From Bacteroidales bacterium (GTDB taxonomy: Bacteria; Bacteroidota; Bacteroidia; Bacteroidales; UBA7960), in assembly GCA_003557965.1 (NCBI GenBank), contig PWND01000200.1:1-8419 (forward strand): a stretch of 8,419 nucleotides of DNA, in the 5' to 3' direction. The notes under the pieces were generated by a model. The model saw only the letters and a list, made by a program, of their open reading frames with translations, was not told the origin of the DNA and ran no database searches. Both the position numbers and the translations under genes were made by a program. Positions 6,370 through 8,419 of the stretch are shown in pieces (position 1 is the first letter of the stretch; every line of letters starts with the position of its first letter).

Positions 6370-6377
6370 TACCTTTG
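6370..6377 (+). promoter_or_regulatory. -7 promoter element for lptE-TPR-secG
   Basis: TACCTTTG followed by CAGTCC is an exact TAnnTTTG match with the downstream bases often seen at Bacteroidota promoters. Transcription would begin near 6384, giving a leader of about 23 bases before the lptE ATG. TTG at 6338-6340 is 29 bases upstream, too far for a standard -33 element, so this part is weak. No terminator is visible between the activator gene and this promoter, so read-through from upstream is also possible. Confidence 0.58.
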
Positions 6378-6406
6378 CAGTCCAAATTAAAAACAGATAA
6401 AACAAT

Positions 6407-6916
6407 ATGGCAAAAGGCAGTAAAATAACAATACTTTTGTTGCTTTTTTCAGCATTTTTAAGTGGTTGCGGCTTTTATAGTTTTACAGGTGCATCTATTC
6501 CACCGGAAGCCGAAACTTATTCAGTAAGGCATTTTCCAAATCATGCAGAAATAGTTCAGCCCACATTAAGCCAGCGGTTTACTGATGAGTTACAAGATAA
6601 GTTTGCCCGTCAAACAAATTTAAGAATAACAGAAGGCCGTGGTGATTTACATTTTGAAGGCAGCATTACAGGTTATTCAACGCGCCCGCAGGCAATTAGT
6701 GGTGATGACCGTGCAGAGCTTAACCGCTTAACAGTTAGTGTGAGAGTTACGTTTATTAATGAATATGACCCGGATAGTGACTTTGACCGTACTTTTTCAA
6801 GATACTTTGATTATGACAGCAGCAGAAGCTTAAGCGAAGTTGAAGATCAGGCTATATCAGATATTGTAAAAGATTTGGTGGAAGACATTTTTAATGCAGC
6901 AGTAGTAAACTGGTAG
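6407..6916 (+). CDS. lptE: LptE-family outer-membrane lipoprotein (LPS assembly)
   Basis: This 169-residue lipoprotein is predicted to plug the LptD barrel in the outer membrane and help insert lipopolysaccharide on the cell surface. The N-terminus is a lipoprotein signal peptide: a basic start (K3, K6), a hydrophobic stretch ITILLLLFSAF (7-17) and lipobox LSGC with lipidated C21. The mature part begins GFYSFTGASIPPEAETYSV, a beginning common in Bacteroidota LptE proteins. It continues with a helix around LSQRFTDELQDKFARQT (54-70) and a strand-rich region (LHFEGSITGYSTRP 81-94, RLTVSVRVTFINEYD 107-121), ending in a helix with SEVEDQAISDIVKDLVEDIFNA (143-164). Family assignment rests on this layout and on the neighbours; sequence conservation in LptE is low. 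The next gene starts 2 bases after the stop, suggesting translational coupling. Confidence 0.85.
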   Translation: MAKGSKITILLLLFSAFLSGCGFYSFTGASIPPEAETYSVRHFPNHAEIVQPTLSQRFTDELQDKFARQTNLRITEGRGDLHFEGSITGYSTRPQAISGDDRAELNRLTVSVRVTFINEYDPDSDFDRTFSRYFDYDSSRSLSEVEDQAISDIVKDLVEDIFNAAVVNW

Positions 6917-6918
6917 TT

Positions 6919-7650
6919 ATGATAAAAGAATCTTTTAATAACATTATTGCAAATCCTTATAATCTTAATAAAGATACGCTTGATATATTAAAAGATGTAA
7001 CATCGCAATATCCCTACTGTCAAATTGCTCATATATTACTGGCCAAAAACATTGAATCCTTTGATAAAGCAGAGTATGAACATTGCGTAAACAAAGCTTC
7101 AGTCTATGCATTAAACAGAAACAAATTTTTAGAGTTTATATCCGACAGAACAAAGCCTGAAAAAGAAGAAGTTTTTGAAAGAAGGCCGGAAAAGCCAAAA
7201 AAGGAATATAAAATCACAAGAAGCAGAGAAGAGCTGGAAGCGATAGTAAATAAGAGGCTTGCCGAAATAGAAGAAGAAAAAAAAAATTCAGGGCGTTCTA
7301 ATCAGCAGAACACCGGAAAATCAATATTTAATTTAGAAAACAAAACAAGAGAAGAAGACAATACGCAAGCGGACAATGATAAAAATAAATTTGCAGGAAT
7401 AATTGACAAGTTTATCAGGGAAGAACCAACAATACCTGTAATAAAAAAAGATGCAGGAGGTGTTGACTTATCAGAATCCAGCGTAGAGGAAAACGACGAT
7501 ATAATAAGTGAAACAATAGCAGAGTTGTATTATTGTCAAGGCAATATTAATAAAGCTATTGAAGTTTATAAGAAATTAAGTTTGAAATTTACAGAAAAAA
7601 GCAGTTACTTTGCACAGCGAATTTCAGACATTAAAAAAGAAACAAACTAA
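6919..7650 (+). CDS. TPR-like protein of unknown function between lptE and secG
   Basis: This 243-residue protein has no signal peptide or membrane segment and is probably cytoplasmic. Its N-terminal part (1-75) is helical, with YPYCQIAHILLAKN (31-44) and YALNRNKFLEFI (63-74). A charged, low-complexity middle (80-155, rich in Glu, Lys and Asn, with a probable coiled coil at 101-123) follows. Then comes IIDKFIREEPTIP (161-173), a short linear motif I associate with this protein in other Bacteroidota. The C-terminal TPR-like hairpin is ISETIAELYYCQGNINKAI (196-214) plus EVYKKLSLKF. The conserved position between lptE and secG suggests a role linked to envelope or secretion, but this is inference. 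A poly-A run at 7277-7286 is in frame and does not break the gene. It lies 2 bases after lptE and 15 bases before secG. Confidence 0.8.
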   Translation: MIKESFNNIIANPYNLNKDTLDILKDVTSQYPYCQIAHILLAKNIESFDKAEYEHCVNKASVYALNRNKFLEFISDRTKPEKEEVFERRPEKPKKEYKITRSREELEAIVNKRLAEIEEEKKNSGRSNQQNTGKSIFNLENKTREEDNTQADNDKNKFAGIIDKFIREEPTIPVIKKDAGGVDLSESSVEENDDIISETIAELYYCQGNINKAIEVYKKLSLKFTEKSSYFAQRISDIKKETN

Positions 7651-7665
7651 AAAACATAAAATAAT

Positions 7666-8019
7666 ATGGGAGCATTTGTATTAGTTTCAGTACTGGTTTT
7701 AATAACGTGTATATTGCTAATATTGATAGTATTAGTTCAAAACAGCAAAGGCGGAGGTTTAGCAAGCAATTTTTCTTCTAACAACCAAATCATGGGTGTA
7801 AGAAAAACCACTGATTTTCTTGAAAAATCAACATGGACATTAGCAATAGTGCTATTGCTTTTATCACTAACATCAACTTTTGTTATTCCAAGAGCAGGAC
7901 ATACAGTTCAGGATGACGTAAGAATTGAATACTCTCCGCAAGATCATGGGTTTCCAACAGATGTTGAATCAATGCCAACCGATGCTGCTATTGGAGATCA
8001 GGATTTCACAGAAGATTAA
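7666..8019 (+). CDS. secG: Preprotein translocase subunit SecG
   Basis: SecG is the small third subunit of the SecYEG channel in the inner membrane and assists SecA-driven export. The 117-residue protein has two membrane helices (about 4-24 and 57-74) joined by the diagnostic loop VLVQNSKGGGLASNF (22-36) and the segment VRKTTDFLEKSTW (45-57). After the second helix there is a tail of roughly 43 residues (75-117), acidic and without membrane character, as is common in Bacteroidota but absent from short SecG proteins elsewhere. The start codon directly precedes the first membrane helix. It is the last gene of the lptE operon, with a strong terminator 24 bases after its stop. Confidence 0.95.
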   Translation: MGAFVLVSVLVLITCILLILIVLVQNSKGGGLASNFSSNNQIMGVRKTTDFLEKSTWTLAIVLLLLSLTSTFVIPRAGHTVQDDVRIEYSPQDHGFPTDVESMPTDAAIGDQDFTED

Positions 8020-8042
8020 TGGCATAACATGCTAAAAGCTTC

Positions 8043-8086
8043 AAAAAAATGTCAGAATGTCATGCATTCTGACATTTTTTTATTTT
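8043..8086 (+). terminator. Strong intrinsic terminator after secG
   Basis: ATGTCAGAATG (8049-8059) pairs perfectly with CATTCTGACAT (8065-8075) around a 5-base loop, extended by pairing of the flanking A run (8043-8048) with the T run (8076-8081). The 3' side continues TTTTTTTATTTTA, an ideal U tract. The A/T flanks make it plausible in both directions, but only the rightward operon ends here. It separates the lptE-secG operon from groES. Confidence 0.93.
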
Positions 8087-8227
8087 ATGGTATCATCTTG
8101 TAATTTATTATTGTAAATTGAAAAATCCAACTGTTATCTTTTTGTTACTTCCTGTATTCCTGCCTTTTATGAGAAATGAAAAGATTTGACTTGGATAATA
8201 ATATTACAAAAAAAACAATCTGATTTC

Positions 8228-8257
8228 TGCCAAAAGTATCTAAAGTTTTTTTTGGCA
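8228..8257. repeat. 8-bp inverted repeat upstream of groES
   Basis: TGCCAAAA (8228-8235) and TTTTGGCA (8250-8257) are perfect reverse complements with a 14-base spacer. The right arm overlaps a second, tighter palindrome, CACAA-A-TTGTG (8256-8266). The position, about 80-110 bases before the groES start, fits an operator or a leader hairpin. Confidence 0.5.
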
Positions 8258-8267
8258 CAAATTGTGA
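8253..8267 (+). promoter_or_regulatory. Possible sigma-54 (-24/-12) half-matching promoter before groES
   Basis: TGGCAC (8253-8258) is a perfect sigma-54 -24 box. At the correct spacing the -12 box reads GTGA (8264-8267) instead of TTGC: the central TG matches but the key C does not. An alternative TTG at 8262-8264 is two bases too close. The site overlaps two inverted repeats that could explain the sequence in another way. It is listed because a sigma-54 activator lies in the same cluster. Confidence 0.25.
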
Positions 8268-8337
8268 TAAGAGCGGGATGTAAAAAAAGAACATAATGTA
8301 ATTTAATAATTGTTTAACCAATAAATTTTTTTAAAAC

Positions 8338-8419
8338 ATGGCAACTGTTAACATTAAACCATTAGCTGACAGAGTATTAGTAGAGCCAAAAGAAGCAGAA
8401 GAAAAAACTGCAGGAGGCA
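8338..8419 (+). CDS. groES: Co-chaperonin GroES, N-terminal part, cut by window end
   Basis: The first 27 codons are present, beginning MATVNIKPLADRVLVEP, followed by KEAEEKTAGG. IKPLADRVLVEP is the hallmark first strand of GroES, and the Glu/Lys-rich segment with TAGG is the start of its mobile loop, which contacts GroEL. GroES forms the heptameric lid of the GroEL folding chamber in the cytoplasm. The remaining roughly 65 residues and presumably groEL lie beyond the window. The gene is set apart from secG by a terminator and has its own leader, so it is likely to be independently regulated. No CIRCE operator is present. Confidence 0.97.
   Translation, partial: MATVNIKPLADRVLVEPKEAEEKTAGG

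Larger units (their letters stand above)
8020..8337. other. Intergenic region between secG and groES
   Basis: This AT-rich stretch of 318 bases begins with the secG terminator (8043-8086). It then holds about 140 bases without an obvious feature apart from a near-match -7 element (TATCTTTT at 8135-8142, with TTG at 8111-8113 spaced 21 bases upstream; one mismatch to TAnnTTTG). Two overlapping inverted repeats follow at 8228-8266. The last 70 bases before groES are AT-rich with no Shine-Dalgarno sequence. No CIRCE element is present. I see no open reading frame worth calling. Confidence 0.7.

Noticed and set aside
6289..6406. Sigma-54 promoter in front of lptE, which would make it a target of the adjacent activator
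   Set aside because: No TGGCAC-type -24 box with a properly spaced GC is seen; a standard -7 element accounts for the start.
8020..8337. CIRCE operator for HrcA before groES
   Set aside because: No TTAGCACTC-N9-GAGTGCTAA sequence is present; the inverted repeats found have different arms.

Overview
The window looks like the chromosome of a low-GC member of the Bacteroidota, probably near Bacteroidales/Marinilabiliales. Several exact copies of the Bacteroidota -7 promoter element (TAnnTTTG) sit at sensible distances from genes, and starts mostly lack Shine-Dalgarno sequences. The gene content also fits: a short-chain-dehydrogenase-type threonine dehydrogenase, a sigma-54 activator without a receiver domain next to lptE, a short TPR-like protein before secG, and groES after it. 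I assign the phylum with good confidence and the family only weakly.

Layout. Positions 1-175 hold a strongly folded, non-coding, repeat-like element cut by the window edge. A leftward block follows: tatD (252-1025), immediately behind tdh (1031-1981) in a two-gene unit; a small 73-residue conserved-looking protein (2129-2350); tRNA-Arg(CCU) (2411-2482); and metG (2623-4683). A 348-base divergent intergenic region (4684-5031) carries a metG promoter and a long hairpin. A rightward block then runs: a sigma-54-dependent Fis-family activator (5032-6288), a promoter, lptE (6407-6916), a TPR-like protein (6919-7650) and secG (7666-8019), closed by a clear intrinsic terminator (8043-8086). After a structured leader, groES begins at 8338 and is cut by the window end.

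How the genes fit together. The right half is an envelope-biogenesis and protein-handling cluster: LptE (lipopolysaccharide insertion at the outer membrane), SecG (Sec translocon) and GroES (chaperonin lid), preceded by an activator of RNA polymerase containing sigma-54. The left half is housekeeping: threonine catabolism, a TatD nuclease/hydrolase, a tRNA and methionyl-tRNA synthetase. Nothing here is a clear undescribed system. The best leads are the folded element at the left edge, the paired inverted repeats with a perfect sigma-54 -24 half-site before groES, the long hairpin before the sigma-54 activator, and the uncharacterised small protein behind the tRNA.
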